A DNA stretch of 64,000 bases from Maricurvus nonylphenolicus (GCF_042854845.1 NZ_AP031498.1:4588001-4652000), one strand, 5' to 3'. Shown: positions 1 to 9,460, numbered from the stretch's first letter. Notes: a model not told the origin generated them from the sequence alone. Numbers and translations: made by a program.

Positions 1-1
1 T

Positions 2-106
2 GTGATTCAGCCTGGTGGCTCCATGCGTGATGAAGAAGTGATTGCTGCCGCAGACGAACACGGCATGGCGATGGTATTCACCGGCATGCGTCACTTCCGT
101 CACTAA
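2..106 (+). CDS. purH: PurH C-terminus (partial): bifunctional AICAR formyltransferase / IMP cyclohydrolase
   Basis: The window opens inside a reading frame whose last 34 codons end in GMAMVFTGMRHFRH and a TAA stop. This matches the conserved C-terminus of PurH, the formyltransferase end of the enzyme that makes IMP in the last two steps of purine synthesis. The 5' part lies outside the window. The stop codon overlaps the AAGGAG ribosome binding site of the next gene, purD, 10 bases away, so purH and purD are co-transcribed. The call rests on the C-terminal residues and on the classic purH-purD order. Confidence 0.88.
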   Translation: MIQPGGSMRDEEVIAAADEHGMAMVFTGMRHFRH

Positions 107-116
107 GGAGATCCAT

Positions 117-1400
117 ATGAACGTATTAGTTATTGGCTCCGGCGGTCGCGAGCACGCACTGGCTTGGAAAGCCGCGCAAAACCCAAATATTGAAACCGTA
201 TACGTTGCCCCGGGTAATGCCGGTACTGCAACTGAAGCAGGCCTGGAAAACGTTGCCATCGACGTGATGGAATTTGAAAAGCTGGCCGCGTTTGCCAAAG
301 ACAACAACTGTGGTCTGACCATCGTTGGTCCGGAAGCGCCGCTGGTTGATGGCGTTGTGGATTACTTTGCCGAGCAGGGCCTGCGTGCCTTTGGTCCTTC
401 CAAGGGTGCAGCTCAGCTGGAAGGCTCCAAAGCCTTCACCAAAGATTTTCTGGCGCGCCACAAAATCCCTACCGCCGAATACCAGAACTTTACCGAAGTT
501 GAGCCAGCCTTGGCTTACTTGCAGGAAAAAGGTGCACCGATTGTAGTTAAGGCCGACGGTTTGGCTGCCGGTAAAGGTGTGATTGTTGCCGAAACTCTGG
601 AGCAAGCTGAAGAAGCCGTTAAAGATATGCTGTCTGGTAACGCTTTTGGTGATGCCGGCTGTCGCGTTGTGATCGAGGAATTCCTCGACGGCGAAGAAGC
701 CAGCTTTATTGTGATGGTTGACGGTAAAAACGTTGTGCCTATGGCCACCAGCCAGGACCACAAACGTGTTGGCGATAAAGACACCGGCCCTAACACCGGT
801 GGCATGGGCGCCTACTCTCCTGCGCCTGTTGTAACAGCTGAAATTCACGATCGCATTATGAGCGAAGTGATTATGCCTACCGTAAACGGCATGGCTGCCG
901 AAGGTAACGACTACACCGGTTTCCTGTACGCGGGTCTGATGATCGACGCCGAGGGCACGCCTAAAGTGATCGAGTACAACTGTCGTTTCGGTGATCCGGA
1001 AACCCAGCCTATTATGCTGCGCATGAAATCAGACATGGTTGAACTGTGTGAAGCGGCTATCGACGGTCAACTGGCTGGCAAAACCACCGAGTGGGACGAG
1101 CGTTGCTCTGTCGGCGTTGTACTGGCAGCGGGTGGTTACCCGGCGTCTTACAACAAGGGCGATGTCATCTCCTTACCGGAAGCTGAAGCTGACGGCGAAA
1201 AAATCTTCCACGCCGGTACAGCGCTGAAAGACGGTCAGGTAGTGACCAACGGCGGTCGTGTGCTCTGCGCCACCGCCTTGGGTAACAGTGTGACTGAAGC
1301 CCAGCAAAAAGCTTACGAGCTGACCCGCAAGATCGACTGGAAAGATGTTTATTTCCGCAACGATATTGCCTACCGCGCTATTGCTCGCGAGCAAGGTTAA
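117..1400 (+). CDS. purD: Phosphoribosylamine-glycine ligase (GARS)
   Basis: A 427-residue ATP-grasp enzyme that joins glycine to phosphoribosylamine in de novo purine synthesis in the cytoplasm. The N-terminus MNVLVIGSGGREHALAW is the PurD signature, and GPNTGGMGAYSPAP lies in the ATP-grasp domain. Length matches the family. I chose the ATG at 117 over the longer open frame from 42: it follows AAGGAG (105-110) by 6 nt, and the upstream frame is out-of-register coding sequence of purH. It forms an operon with purH and ends at a strong hairpin terminator at 1421. Confidence 0.97.
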   Translation: MNVLVIGSGGREHALAWKAAQNPNIETVYVAPGNAGTATEAGLENVAIDVMEFEKLAAFAKDNNCGLTIVGPEAPLVDGVVDYFAEQGLRAFGPSKGAAQLEGSKAFTKDFLARHKIPTAEYQNFTEVEPALAYLQEKGAPIVVKADGLAAGKGVIVAETLEQAEEAVKDMLSGNAFGDAGCRVVIEEFLDGEEASFIVMVDGKNVVPMATSQDHKRVGDKDTGPNTGGMGAYSPAPVVTAEIHDRIMSEVIMPTVNGMAAEGNDYTGFLYAGLMIDAEGTPKVIEYNCRFGDPETQPIMLRMKSDMVELCEAAIDGQLAGKTTEWDERCSVGVVLAAGGYPASYNKGDVISLPEAEADGEKIFHAGTALKDGQVVTNGGRVLCATALGNSVTEAQQKAYELTRKIDWKDVYFRNDIAYRAIAREQG

Positions 1401-1420
1401 GTCGTCAAGCTTAAGCTAAT

Positions 1421-1453
1421 AAAAAACCGAAGCTGCAAAGCTTCGGTTTTTTT
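1421..1453. terminator. Intrinsic (bidirectional) terminator between purD and the AAA+ gene
   Basis: A hairpin with arms ACCGAAGCT and AGCTTCGGT around a GCAA loop is flanked by an A-run on the left and a T-run on the right. It can therefore stop transcription of purD and of the convergent ATPase gene. Confidence 0.9.
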
Positions 1454-1485
1454 ATGTCTGGCTGATACCTGATACTGATACATGG

Positions 1486-2964
1486 TTACGCAGGCACTGT
1501 TCTCTCTGACGCCCAATGGCGCAATGCCATTAACTGCTCTGCCATCACCACGGCCAGGGGCGTAGTCTTCTCAATTTCACACTGTATTGCGGCGGTATCC
1601 ACCTTGCGATCCTCTGCTTCTGCGGTATACAGGGCGGCAACAATAGCCTGTTCAATCTCAGCACCGGAAAAGTCTTCTGCGGTCATGGCTAATGCGGCCA
1701 CATCAAACGTGTTAACATTTAAATCCCGCTTTTGCAGATGAATCATAAAGATTTCCTCACGCACTTCTGCATCCGGTAAATCTACAAAAAAGATTTCATC
1801 AAAGCGCCCCTTGCGCACCAGCTCTGCCGGCAACGACTGAATATCGTTACTGGTGGCCACCATAAACACCGGCGCCTTGCGCTCGGCCATCCAGGTTAAC
1901 AGATACCCCAGCAAACGCCGTGACATACCATTGTCATCACTGCTTTGCGACAGGGCTTTTTCAATTTCATCCAGCCATAACACACAAGGCGACATTACCT
2001 CAGCCTGGGCCAGGGTTTCGCGCAAGTTGCGTTCGGTTTCACCGATATATTTGTTATACAGCGCCCCCATTTCCAAACGCAACAGCGGTAAATTCCACAG
2101 GCCGGCAATGGCCTTGGCCGCCAGGCTTTTACCTCCGCCCTGCACGCCTAATAATAAAACCCCTTTAGGGCTATCTGACGTTTTCTGCTCTACAAACGCT
2201 GTGCGACGTTGCAATAACCATTGTTTGAGATTGTGCAGACCGCCGACCTTGGCAAACTCTTCAGTATCAAATTCAAAATGCAGCAGACCATCCTGATTCA
2301 GCAAATCAAACTTGGCTTGATGCAAGGCAGGGATATCTTCATGGGTAATCGCGCCATCATCGGCGATAGCGTGATAAGCCAGACGACTGACATCCTGATG
2401 GGGCAAGCCCTGCATCTGTCCAGCCAATAGCTGCAGCGCCTTACCATCGGTTTTAATACGCCCACCGCCGTTTTCTTTCGACCAGCGCTTGGCCTCATTG
2501 CGAATCAGCTGCATGATCTCCCCCTCATCAGGCAGCGCCAGGTCGGCGCTAACACTGTAGGGCTTTAACTCTGCCGGCAGCTCCAAACGGTGGCTGACAA
2601 ATACCAGGGTTTTATCACTGTGGACTTTACCCAGGGCAATATCCTTGATCAGCCGAACGATTTTTGGGTTATCCGTAAGAAATGGGTGGAAGTCGCAGAG
2701 CATAAAAACGCCGCCTTCATTACGACTCTTGATCGATTCCAGCACCTCTTCAGCATTTAGCTTCTGACCGCTTACCCCGATTTGCGGGCCAAAGCCGGCT
2801 GCCGCCAATCCATCTGTCAGTGTCCAGCGGTAAAGTGTACGGCGCTGCTGGCGTAGCTCGCGCTGCAACAACTGCAGGGCGTAATCTTCCTGGTGGGTTT
2901 CCAATACCACCAACGAAGTCTTGCCCTTGATCAACAACCCCAGATCCCTTGCCCGCTGTAACAT
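1486..2964 (-). CDS. AAA+ ATPase, Ycf46-like
   Basis: A 492-residue protein. Residues 1-220 form a poorly conserved N-terminal domain (starting MLQRARDLGLLIKGK), followed by one AAA+ module. Visible motifs are Walker A GVQGGGKS (about 273-280), Walker B VLWLDEIEKA (about 328-337), sensor-1 ATSN (about 370) and the second-region-of-homology arginines in RKGRFDE (about 384). The layout fits the Ycf46 / FtsH-like AAA family of cyanobacteria, plastids and some gammaproteobacteria. There is no FtsH zinc site and no membrane segment. In cyanobacteria the family has been linked to carbon-use regulation; its role here is unknown. It is a single gene, convergent with purD and divergent from coq7. Confidence 0.8.
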   Translation of the reverse strand: MLQRARDLGLLIKGKTSLVVLETHQEDYALQLLQRELRQQRRTLYRWTLTDGLAAAGFGPQIGVSGQKLNAEEVLESIKSRNEGGVFMLCDFHPFLTDNPKIVRLIKDIALGKVHSDKTLVFVSHRLELPAELKPYSVSADLALPDEGEIMQLIRNEAKRWSKENGGGRIKTDGKALQLLAGQMQGLPHQDVSRLAYHAIADDGAITHEDIPALHQAKFDLLNQDGLLHFEFDTEEFAKVGGLHNLKQWLLQRRTAFVEQKTSDSPKGVLLLGVQGGGKSLAAKAIAGLWNLPLLRLEMGALYNKYIGETERNLRETLAQAEVMSPCVLWLDEIEKALSQSSDDNGMSRRLLGYLLTWMAERKAPVFMVATSNDIQSLPAELVRKGRFDEIFFVDLPDAEVREEIFMIHLQKRDLNVNTFDVAALAMTAEDFSGAEIEQAIVAALYTAEAEDRKVDTAAIQCEIEKTTPLAVVMAEQLMALRHWASERTVPA

Positions 2965-3059
2965 CCTTTATCCTCATTAATTCTCTATATGCTCAGGGCT
3001 ATGCTAACCGAATTCGGCTGGAGTACAATAAGCCCATTGATTTTAAGGGCTTGTTGCAT

Positions 3060-3704
3060 ATGTCTCAGCGTCATCTTACTCCGGTCGATTTACTCATCAC
3101 CCAAGCGGATCGGGCTCTGCGCACCCTCAGCCCAGGTAAGCCCGCCCATGGCAGAAGCTCTCCGGCCAACCAGGTCGCAGAAGCGGAGCTGTCTGATGCT
3201 GAACGCCGTCATGCTGCGGGCCTTATGCGCGTCAACCACGCCGGTGAGGTATGCGCCCAAGCCCTGTACCAAGGCCAGGCCCTGACTGCCAAGCTGCCCG
3301 AAGTACGCGAGGAAATGGAGCATGCCGCCGACGAAGAAATTGACCATCTGGCCTGGTGCCAGGAACGCTTGCAGCAACTCGATAGCCACCCCAGTCTGCT
3401 GAATCCCCTATGGTATGGCCTGTCATTCGGCATAGGTGCTGCAGCAGGCAAAATCAGTGACCGCATCAGCCTGGGTTTTGTCGCCGCCACCGAAGACCAG
3501 GTCTGCAAGCACCTGGAAGACCACCTTCAGCACCTGCCAGAGCAGGATGAGCGCAGTCGCGCCGTGGTTGAACAAATGCTGATTGACGAGGAAAAACATG
3601 CCCACAGCGCCCTGGATGCCGGCGGTATGCGCTTTCCAGCACCGGTAAAAGGCTTCATGAGACTGGTTTCTAAAGCCATGACCAAAACCAGTTACCGGTT
3701 CTAA
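3060..3704 (+). CDS. coq7: 3-demethoxyubiquinol 3-hydroxylase (Coq7)
   Basis: A 214-residue diiron carboxylate hydroxylase for the penultimate step of ubiquinone synthesis. Iron-ligand motifs typical of Coq7 are visible: Glu in NHAGEVCAQ (about 63), EEIDH (92-96), TEDQ (145) and DEEKHAH (176-182). I start the protein at ATG 3060 (MSQRHLTPVD), which gives the family's usual length; the open frame extends upstream to 2949 but would overlap the start of the divergent ATPase gene. The Coq7 type, rather than UbiF, is common in Pseudomonas-like gammaproteobacteria. Confidence 0.93.
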   Translation: MSQRHLTPVDLLITQADRALRTLSPGKPAHGRSSPANQVAEAELSDAERRHAAGLMRVNHAGEVCAQALYQGQALTAKLPEVREEMEHAADEEIDHLAWCQERLQQLDSHPSLLNPLWYGLSFGIGAAAGKISDRISLGFVAATEDQVCKHLEDHLQHLPEQDERSRAVVEQMLIDEEKHAHSALDAGGMRFPAPVKGFMRLVSKAMTKTSYRF

Positions 3705-3806
3705 ACAGGCGCAGAACTTCTATACTGGAGAGTAATACCGGGCATCTTCAAAGCCTAGAGACGGCCCGGCCGACCAGTAACCAGCATTTAACCGACTTAA
3801 TCCTCT

Positions 3807-6227
3807 ATGCGCATTAAGCCCAAGCTGTCGCTCGTACTGCCTGCCGCCATTCTTGCCCCGCTGCTTGTACTCATGCTGATTCAGGTTAATCAACTGCGCC
3901 TGGAACAACGGGATATCGTGCTGGCAGAACTGGAGAGCTACACGGCCCGTGGCGCCGAAGTGCTGAATGCCGAGCTGGAATCTGTGCAGCGTGAAGTCGC
4001 TATCTACGCCAAAACCGATGCCTTGCGCACAATGGATTCAGAGCGTTTTTTACCGTTTCTGAAGGCCGAAAAACAACGCAATGCGCCGCGTTTTGAAAAG
4101 TTTATCGTCGGCACCCCCGAGGGTTACTTCTACAATACTGAAGGTGGTAACCCCCACTTCAAGGGCTTGAGAACCTTTGATGACACCAGCACCGATACCA
4201 AACCCCGCACCATTTCACGGCGTGACTACTGGAAAGGCACCGTCGGCTTAAATCGAGAACGCGCCGCGCAAACGATCGTCTCCAACCCCATGATCTCCTA
4301 CACAACCGGCGCTAAACAAATCGTTGTCGCTGCAACGATTTTGGATGATCAGCAACAAATTCTGGGCATGGTCGGCGCAGCCATTGATTGGCAACGTATC
4401 AATCAGATGATAAACCAGCTGCAACAGGAGCTGTTTGACCCCTTTGCCGATAACATTCGTATGTTCTTGGTTACCAGTGATGGTAACTACTGGTATCACT
4501 GGGACCCGAAAAAAGTTGTTCACCTAAAACGAGATGCCCAGGGAGAACTGGTTCTTAACAAAGACAAGCAAACCATCTCTGTCACCAAATCTATTTACGA
4601 TACCTCCATCACCGAATGGCGCCTGGCCGCAGACTCCATCCTCTCAGGTCAGACAGGCCACTTCAGTTATTACAGTGCTGAGGACAGCAAAAACCTCTAC
4701 GTCGCCTATCATCCGGTTGCGGCAGCAGGTTACTCCCTCGGCGTTGTTGTCGACGAAAGCCATATCATGGCTCCCGTTACTCGCCTTATCGGTAACAGCG
4801 CCCTGGCTTACGGGATTGCCTTTATCGCCACTATTTTACTGGCCGTAGGCCTGGCTCGGCATATCTCCAATCCTATTGAGCAGCTGACACGCTATGTGAA
4901 CAGCGTACAGAAAGGCCAATCGTCTGCATTGTTTCCCGTAAAAGGTGATGACGAAATTACCGAGCTGGCCCAATCGTTTAACCGCATGACCCACTCTATG
5001 AACGAGCGCCAACAGGAACTGGAAGCCAGCCGCGAGCGTTTTTCACTCGCCATGAAAGGTACCAATGACGGTGTGTGGGATTGGGACCTGACCACCGACG
5101 ATGTCTACTTCTCTCCGCGCTGGGGCGAGATGCTGGGTTATGAAAGCGATGAATTAGCTCACCGGATTGAAACCTTTTTGGATTTACTGCACCCCGATGA
5201 TGTGGCCATGGCACAACGGGCAATCGATGAAACCCTGGAAAGCCGCAACGCCTATTACAGCGTCAATTTCCGCATGCAACACAAGAGCGGCAATATTGTG
5301 CATATCCTCGCACGCGGTTTTTTAGTTTGCGACAACTTGACCGGTAACCCTCGCCGTCTGGTCGGTACCCATACCGACATGACCGAGCAACATATGCACC
5401 AGGCGCGTATCGAATCCCTTAACAGTCAGCTGGAGTTTCGCGTTAGAGAACGCACTTACGAGTTGGAAAAAGCCACCAACAAAGCACAAGCGTTACAACT
5501 GCAAGCGGAAAATGCCAACCGGGCCAAGAGTGTTTTCCTGGCCAATATGTCTCACGAGTTACGTACGCCACTTAATTCTATTTTGGGATTTAGTAATAGA
5601 CTGCTAACCAAATTGGGAGGTTCACTGGAAAGCCGTCATCGCGACGCTCTGGCAACCATTGAGCGCAATGGTAAACACCTGCTCAACTTAATTAACGATC
5701 TGTTAGACACGGCAAAAATTGAAGCAGGTAAGCTCCCCTTACACAAGGAAAACGTCGACATCAACAACCTGATCCAGCAATCCCTGGCGCAGGTACAACC
5801 CATGATCGACGAAAAACGCCTGACCCTGAAATACAACCTACCGTCGCCGGCACGACAGATTTCTGCTGACCCCAAGCGTTTAACACAGATTATTTTCAAT
5901 CTGCTATCCAATGCTATTAAGTACACTCAACGCGGTGGTATCAGTATCGAAGTCAGAGACAGGAGTTACGATGGTATCGATGGTATTGAAATCGGTGTTC
6001 ACGATACCGGTTGTGGCATTGAACCCAGCGAGCTGGACAACCTGTTTAAGAGTTTTACCCGCGCAGAAGATGTTGAAGCAAGCCATATCCAAGGCACGGG
6101 ATTGGGGCTGGCTTTAATCCGCGACCTTACCGAGCTTCACAACGGCAAGGTCAGTGTGAACTCAACCCCACAGAGGGGCAGTAGTTTTTATGTCTGGCTG
6201 CCATTGGGTGAAGCCAAAGCAGCCTGA
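3807..6227 (+). CDS. Membrane sensor histidine kinase (Cache-HAMP-PAS-HisKA-HATPase)
   Basis: An 806-residue sensor kinase. TM1 spans about 8-27, followed by a periplasmic Cache-like sensing region (30-325), TM2 about 329-349, HAMP about 350-400, a PAS domain about 405-530 (DGVWDWDLTTDD) and a short coiled coil. The HisKA domain has phospho-acceptor His583 in NMSHELRTPLN. The catalytic domain shows the N box FNLLSNAIKY, the G1 box DTGCGIEP and the G2 box GTGLGLAL. There is no receiver or HPt domain, and no response regulator gene lies beside it, so the partner is unknown. A periplasmic Cache domain usually binds a small organic ligand. The gene is convergent with the DUF3422 gene, 14 bp away. 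Confidence 0.9.
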   Translation: MRIKPKLSLVLPAAILAPLLVLMLIQVNQLRLEQRDIVLAELESYTARGAEVLNAELESVQREVAIYAKTDALRTMDSERFLPFLKAEKQRNAPRFEKFIVGTPEGYFYNTEGGNPHFKGLRTFDDTSTDTKPRTISRRDYWKGTVGLNRERAAQTIVSNPMISYTTGAKQIVVAATILDDQQQILGMVGAAIDWQRINQMINQLQQELFDPFADNIRMFLVTSDGNYWYHWDPKKVVHLKRDAQGELVLNKDKQTISVTKSIYDTSITEWRLAADSILSGQTGHFSYYSAEDSKNLYVAYHPVAAAGYSLGVVVDESHIMAPVTRLIGNSALAYGIAFIATILLAVGLARHISNPIEQLTRYVNSVQKGQSSALFPVKGDDEITELAQSFNRMTHSMNERQQELEASRERFSLAMKGTNDGVWDWDLTTDDVYFSPRWGEMLGYESDELAHRIETFLDLLHPDDVAMAQRAIDETLESRNAYYSVNFRMQHKSGNIVHILARGFLVCDNLTGNPRRLVGTHTDMTEQHMHQARIESLNSQLEFRVRERTYELEKATNKAQALQLQAENANRAKSVFLANMSHELRTPLNSILGFSNRLLTKLGGSLESRHRDALATIERNGKHLLNLINDLLDTAKIEAGKLPLHKENVDINNLIQQSLAQVQPMIDEKRLTLKYNLPSPARQISADPKRLTQIIFNLLSNAIKYTQRGGISIEVRDRSYDGIDGIEIGVHDTGCGIEPSELDNLFKSFTRAEDVEASHIQGTGLGLALIRDLTELHNGKVSVNSTPQRGSSFYVWLPLGEAKAA

Positions 6228-6241
6228 GCTTATTCAGAAAG

Positions 6242-7621
6242 CTATTTCTTTGGCGGGGCTTTTTCAGGCAGTTCTTTTGTCGGCAGCATCGTGCGTATCA
6301 AGCCACGGGTACCCAACCAGACAACCACCAGAACAATGGGAACTGATATCCCCAAAGCCAGATTTTTATCCAGCGCTACGCCCTGCTCGATCAGTGCACT
6401 GTAAACGTAACCCAACAGTCCCATTAAGTAATAGGCGATTGCCGCTACAGAGAAGCCCTCTACCGCTTGTTGCAAACGCAACTGCAAACCGCTGCGGCGA
6501 TCGAGTGATTCCAGCAGGTTTTGGTTTTGGGTGGCAATATTTAATTCCACCCGTGTGCGCAACAGGCTACTGGTCTGCGCTACCCGGCGAGACAAATCTT
6601 CCATACGCTGACGAATGGCGTTACAGGTGCTGATGCCCGGACCAAGACGGCGATCGAGAAACTCTTCCAGCGTCTGGCGGCCTGCCACCTGCTCTTCTTT
6701 TAATTGCTCTAGGCGAGACGACACCAAATCAAAGTAGGCATTGGTAGCGCCAAAGCGGTAGTTGGTATCGGATCGGTATTTTTCCACCTGGGCCGCAACT
6801 TTGGTTAGCGACTCCAGCATTTCCTGGTCATCGCTGAAGTCCCCTTGCGTGGCAATCTGCTGATTAATGCGCGCCAGAGTTTCTTCCATCTCCGTCACAT
6901 TGGGTGCCAACTTGCGGGCAATGGGCAGGCCTAATAGCGCCATCAGACGGTAGGTTTCAATTTCCAATACCCGCTGAATCAAACGCCCTGCCTGATAGGC
7001 GTTAAGCGCCCTGTCGCGAATCACAAAACGGCTAAAACCGTCACTGTGAATGCGGAAACTGGTCAGAATCTCAGCCTTGCCCTTGGCAACCACACTGCCC
7101 GACAAGCGCATACCTTCAAAGGCCTCTACAAGGGCATCTTCCCCCACGGGCTGATCGTCTTTTATGACCGACAAATGCACCGCAGCAATTAACTGTCCCG
7201 GCATAGCGGTTAGCCAGTCACGAGGGATAAAACGCAGGGCGCTGTCATTAAACAGTCCGGGCGTTGGCTGTGGCGCAATGAAAGTGTAAGTAGAAAATTC
7301 CAGGTGTTTTTCCCAGCGCAACTCAAAGCCACCAAAGTTTTGGTAGTAGCAGGAAGAATCAGCTGAAGGTGGGTTAATACTAAAACGGAGACACAGGGCT
7401 TCCAGGTGCGCGTGCTCAAGCAAGCGTTCCTGCTCATTGAGACGAATAGCCATATGGCTAACCACACAGGGGGTATCCACCAGCGGTGACGGGCGGTTAT
7501 GCAGCTCTTCATAGAGCTCTGCCCGGCGACTGTCGACCGTCAGCGTCACTGCCGTTGCAGTCACCTGCGGGCTATCTTCGGTAGACATCTCAGCTGTGCT
7601 TACGTCTAATGTTTCAACCAT
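6242..7621 (-). CDS. DUF3422 family membrane-anchored protein
   Basis: A 459-residue protein of the COG4949/DUF3422 type. Conserved features are the N-terminal LYEELHNRPSP motif, a long helical middle region (about 240-370), and two C-terminal transmembrane segments (about 385-405 and 420-440) in the stretch from VEGFSVAAIAYYLMG onward. The soluble part probably faces the cytoplasm with the C-terminal anchor in the inner membrane. No biochemical function is established for the family that I know of. The start is ATG 7621 with GAGG about 9 nt upstream. It precedes no obvious operon partner. Confidence 0.85.
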   Translation of the reverse strand: MVETLDVSTAEMSTEDSPQVTATAVTLTVDSRRAELYEELHNRPSPLVDTPCVVSHMAIRLNEQERLLEHAHLEALCLRFSINPPSADSSCYYQNFGGFELRWEKHLEFSTYTFIAPQPTPGLFNDSALRFIPRDWLTAMPGQLIAAVHLSVIKDDQPVGEDALVEAFEGMRLSGSVVAKGKAEILTSFRIHSDGFSRFVIRDRALNAYQAGRLIQRVLEIETYRLMALLGLPIARKLAPNVTEMEETLARINQQIATQGDFSDDQEMLESLTKVAAQVEKYRSDTNYRFGATNAYFDLVSSRLEQLKEEQVAGRQTLEEFLDRRLGPGISTCNAIRQRMEDLSRRVAQTSSLLRTRVELNIATQNQNLLESLDRRSGLQLRLQQAVEGFSVAAIAYYLMGLLGYVYSALIEQGVALDKNLALGISVPIVLVVVWLGTRGLIRTMLPTKELPEKAPPKK

Positions 7622-7676
7622 ATGCTTCGCCTCAAATTACACCTGGCACTCAATTTCTATACACAGGTAACTGTGC

Positions 7677-8105
7677 TTAGGCCTCGCCTAACTCTTCGAT
7701 TTGATAACCGTGGGTCACTTCAACCCCGGCAGCTTCCATCATAATGGAGGCAGAGCAGTACTTTTCAGCAGAGAGCTCAACCGCGCGCTTAACCTGGTTC
7801 TCTTTCAGTTTGGTGCCGGTAACAATGAAGTTGAGGTGAATTTTGGTGAACACAGCCGGTACAGCGTCAGCACGCTCGGCCTCGATTTCCACCCGACAAT
7901 CGCTGACTTGCTGGCGAGACTTTTGCAAAATGCTCATAACGTCAAACGTTGAGCAGCCGCCCATACCCAACAGCAGCATTTCCATTGGGCGAACGCCCAT
8001 ATTGCGACCACCAGCACTCTCCGGGCCATCCATCACTACGCTGTGACCACTGCCGGACTCGCCTACAAACATGGCGCCATCAACCCATTTAACTGTCGCT
8101 TGCAT
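7677..8105 (-). CDS. OsmC family protein (YhfA-like)
   Basis: A 142-residue OsmC/Ohr-superfamily protein. Two cysteines are positioned as in the peroxiredoxin-like OsmC fold: one in MGGCSTFDV (about 51) and one in EKYCSAS (about 116). The N-terminus MQATVKWVDGAMF resembles YhfA rather than Ohr. I prefer the ATG at 8105 to the in-frame GTG at 8111, because GAGAGG lies 5 nt before the ATG and directly abuts the GTG. It is divergent from the CRP/Vfr gene, an arrangement also found in Pseudomonas and Escherichia coli (yhfA-crp). Its role may be detoxifying organic hydroperoxides; that is inference. Confidence 0.88.
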   Translation of the reverse strand: MQATVKWVDGAMFVGESGSGHSVVMDGPESAGGRNMGVRPMEMLLLGMGGCSTFDVMSILQKSRQQVSDCRVEIEAERADAVPAVFTKIHLNFIVTGTKLKENQVKRAVELSAEKYCSASIMMEAAGVEVTHGYQIEELGEA

Positions 8106-8736
8106 ATTCACCTCTCGAATTGAGCAAACTGGTTTCTGCGATACCTTTCACCAATACCTTCTACCGATACTTTCTATCAATCACCCCGCACCATTGCAGG
8201 GCAAAATTAGCGGCTCGCGAAAAGCCCGCTAGGGTACCACAGTCGCGGAAATTAGACGATGCTGGGACAGTTTTGATCAAATTAGCATTATTCATGGATT
8301 TGGCAGGTTCCGGGGCACCTCCCCTCCCCAGATGAAACTTCAGCGAAATGGCACCCAATTCAACACAAATAACCAAAAAACACAGCAAAAACTCCCGAGT
8401 CAGATAACCGGTTCACAAAGCCGCCAGACTGCTAGGCCATACGCTAGCCTCAAGAGCCAATAGACGACATAATGCCCCTCTAACAGGCTGTGGGCGCCCC
8501 ACGTCATTTTTGGCAATACGGCTTAATATGTTTTATCTTTAGAGGGTTGACCGGCCCGAGTGCCTTCACTGACTCATAAAACAATGGCCCGAAACCAAAA
8601 ACCGTACTGGCGCATAAATGCTTACCCCCGGAAGCTTTCCCTGGTAAGCAGATAACTATAAGCCCACAGTGCATACGTGCTGCACTACTGATGTTGAGCA
8701 GTGCACTGATTTTAATGAACACCTAAGGAGTATATT
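8106..8736. other. Long intergenic region between osmC-type gene and crp/vfr
   Basis: This 631-base stretch has no convincing gene. Open frames in it lack ribosome binding sites and recognisable protein features. Just before crp the hexamer AGTGCA or its complement occurs three times: 8669-8674, 8681-8686, and inside the perfect palindrome CAGTGCACTG at 8699-8708. It lies close to the crp ribosome binding site and could be an operator. I see no CRP consensus site here. Confidence 0.5.
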
Positions 8737-9372
8737 TTGGTTGCCGTGTCGTTGACCCCGCATATCAAGAATGTGGATGAATTTCTGAGCCATTGCCATC
8801 GACGCCGTTACCCGGCCAAGAGCACCCTGATTTACGCCGGGGATAAAAGTGACTCCCTCTATTACATCATCAAAGGTTCTGTCACCGTTCTGATCGAGGA
8901 CGATGAAGGCCGGGAGATGATTGTTGCCTACCTGAATGATGGAGATTTCTTTGGCGAGATGGGCCTGTTTGAGGAAGAGAATTCCCGCAGTGCCTGGGTT
9001 CGCGCCAAAACCGAGTGTGAGGTGGCTGAAATCAGTTACAGCAAGTTCCAGGAGCTGACTGACGAGCATCCGGAATTCCTCTTTGCTCTGGGTTCACAAA
9101 TGGCCCGTCGCCTGCGCAATACCACCCGCAAGGTGGGTGATCTGGCCTTCCTGGATGTGACCGGTCGTGTTGCTCGCACCCTACTGGATTTGTGTAAAGA
9201 GCCCGATGCCATGACCCACCCGGATGGCATGCAGATCAAGATTACCCGCCAGGAGATTGGCCGTATTGTGGGATGCTCCCGTGAGATGGTTGGTCGGGGA
9301 CTCAAGACCCTGGAGGATCAGGGGCTTGTGTCGGTGAAGGGTAAGACTATGGTGGTGTTTGGGACACGTTAG
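8737..9372 (+). CDS. vfr: cAMP-binding global regulator, CRP/Vfr
   Basis: A 211-residue CRP-family regulator of the usual length. The N-terminal cyclic-nucleotide domain contains GEMGLFEEENSRSAWVRA (about 69-86), which holds the Glu, Arg and Ser that contact cAMP in CRP. The C-terminal helix-turn-helix is ITRQEIGRIVGCSREMVGR, near-identical to the CRP recognition region. The start is TTG at 8737 with AAGGAG 6 nt upstream; there is no ATG nearby. A perfect TGTGA-N6-TCACA site at 19883 in this window is a likely target. Whether it acts like E. coli CRP (catabolism) or Pseudomonas Vfr cannot be told from the sequence. Confidence 0.95.
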   Translation: MVAVSLTPHIKNVDEFLSHCHRRRYPAKSTLIYAGDKSDSLYYIIKGSVTVLIEDDEGREMIVAYLNDGDFFGEMGLFEEENSRSAWVRAKTECEVAEISYSKFQELTDEHPEFLFALGSQMARRLRNTTRKVGDLAFLDVTGRVARTLLDLCKEPDAMTHPDGMQIKITRQEIGRIVGCSREMVGRGLKTLEDQGLVSVKGKTMVVFGTR

Positions 9373-9394
9373 TTCGTTACTAAAGATTCCATGA

Positions 9395-9428
9395 TAAAAA
9401 ACGGGGCTTTTTGCCCCGTTTTTTATTT
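9395..9428 (+). terminator. Intrinsic terminator after crp/vfr
   Basis: A hairpin ACGGGGC / GCCCCGT with a T5 loop (9401-9419), preceded by A5 and followed by a T-run. It is a classical rho-independent terminator on the plus strand, 20-30 nt after the stop codon. Confidence 0.93.
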
Positions 9429-9460
9429 CTTAAGACGCTCGACGGATATCTAAATCCGGA

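Noticed and set aside
126..848. Long reverse-strand open frame across purD
   Set aside because: It is a shadow of the purD coding strand; it has no ribosome site and no recognisable protein features.
2949..3059. N-terminal extension of coq7
   Set aside because: It would overlap the divergent ATPase start; the ATG at 3060 gives the usual family length.
8120..8388. Short open frames upstream of crp
   Set aside because: There is no ribosome site, no conserved features, and they overlap on both strands.
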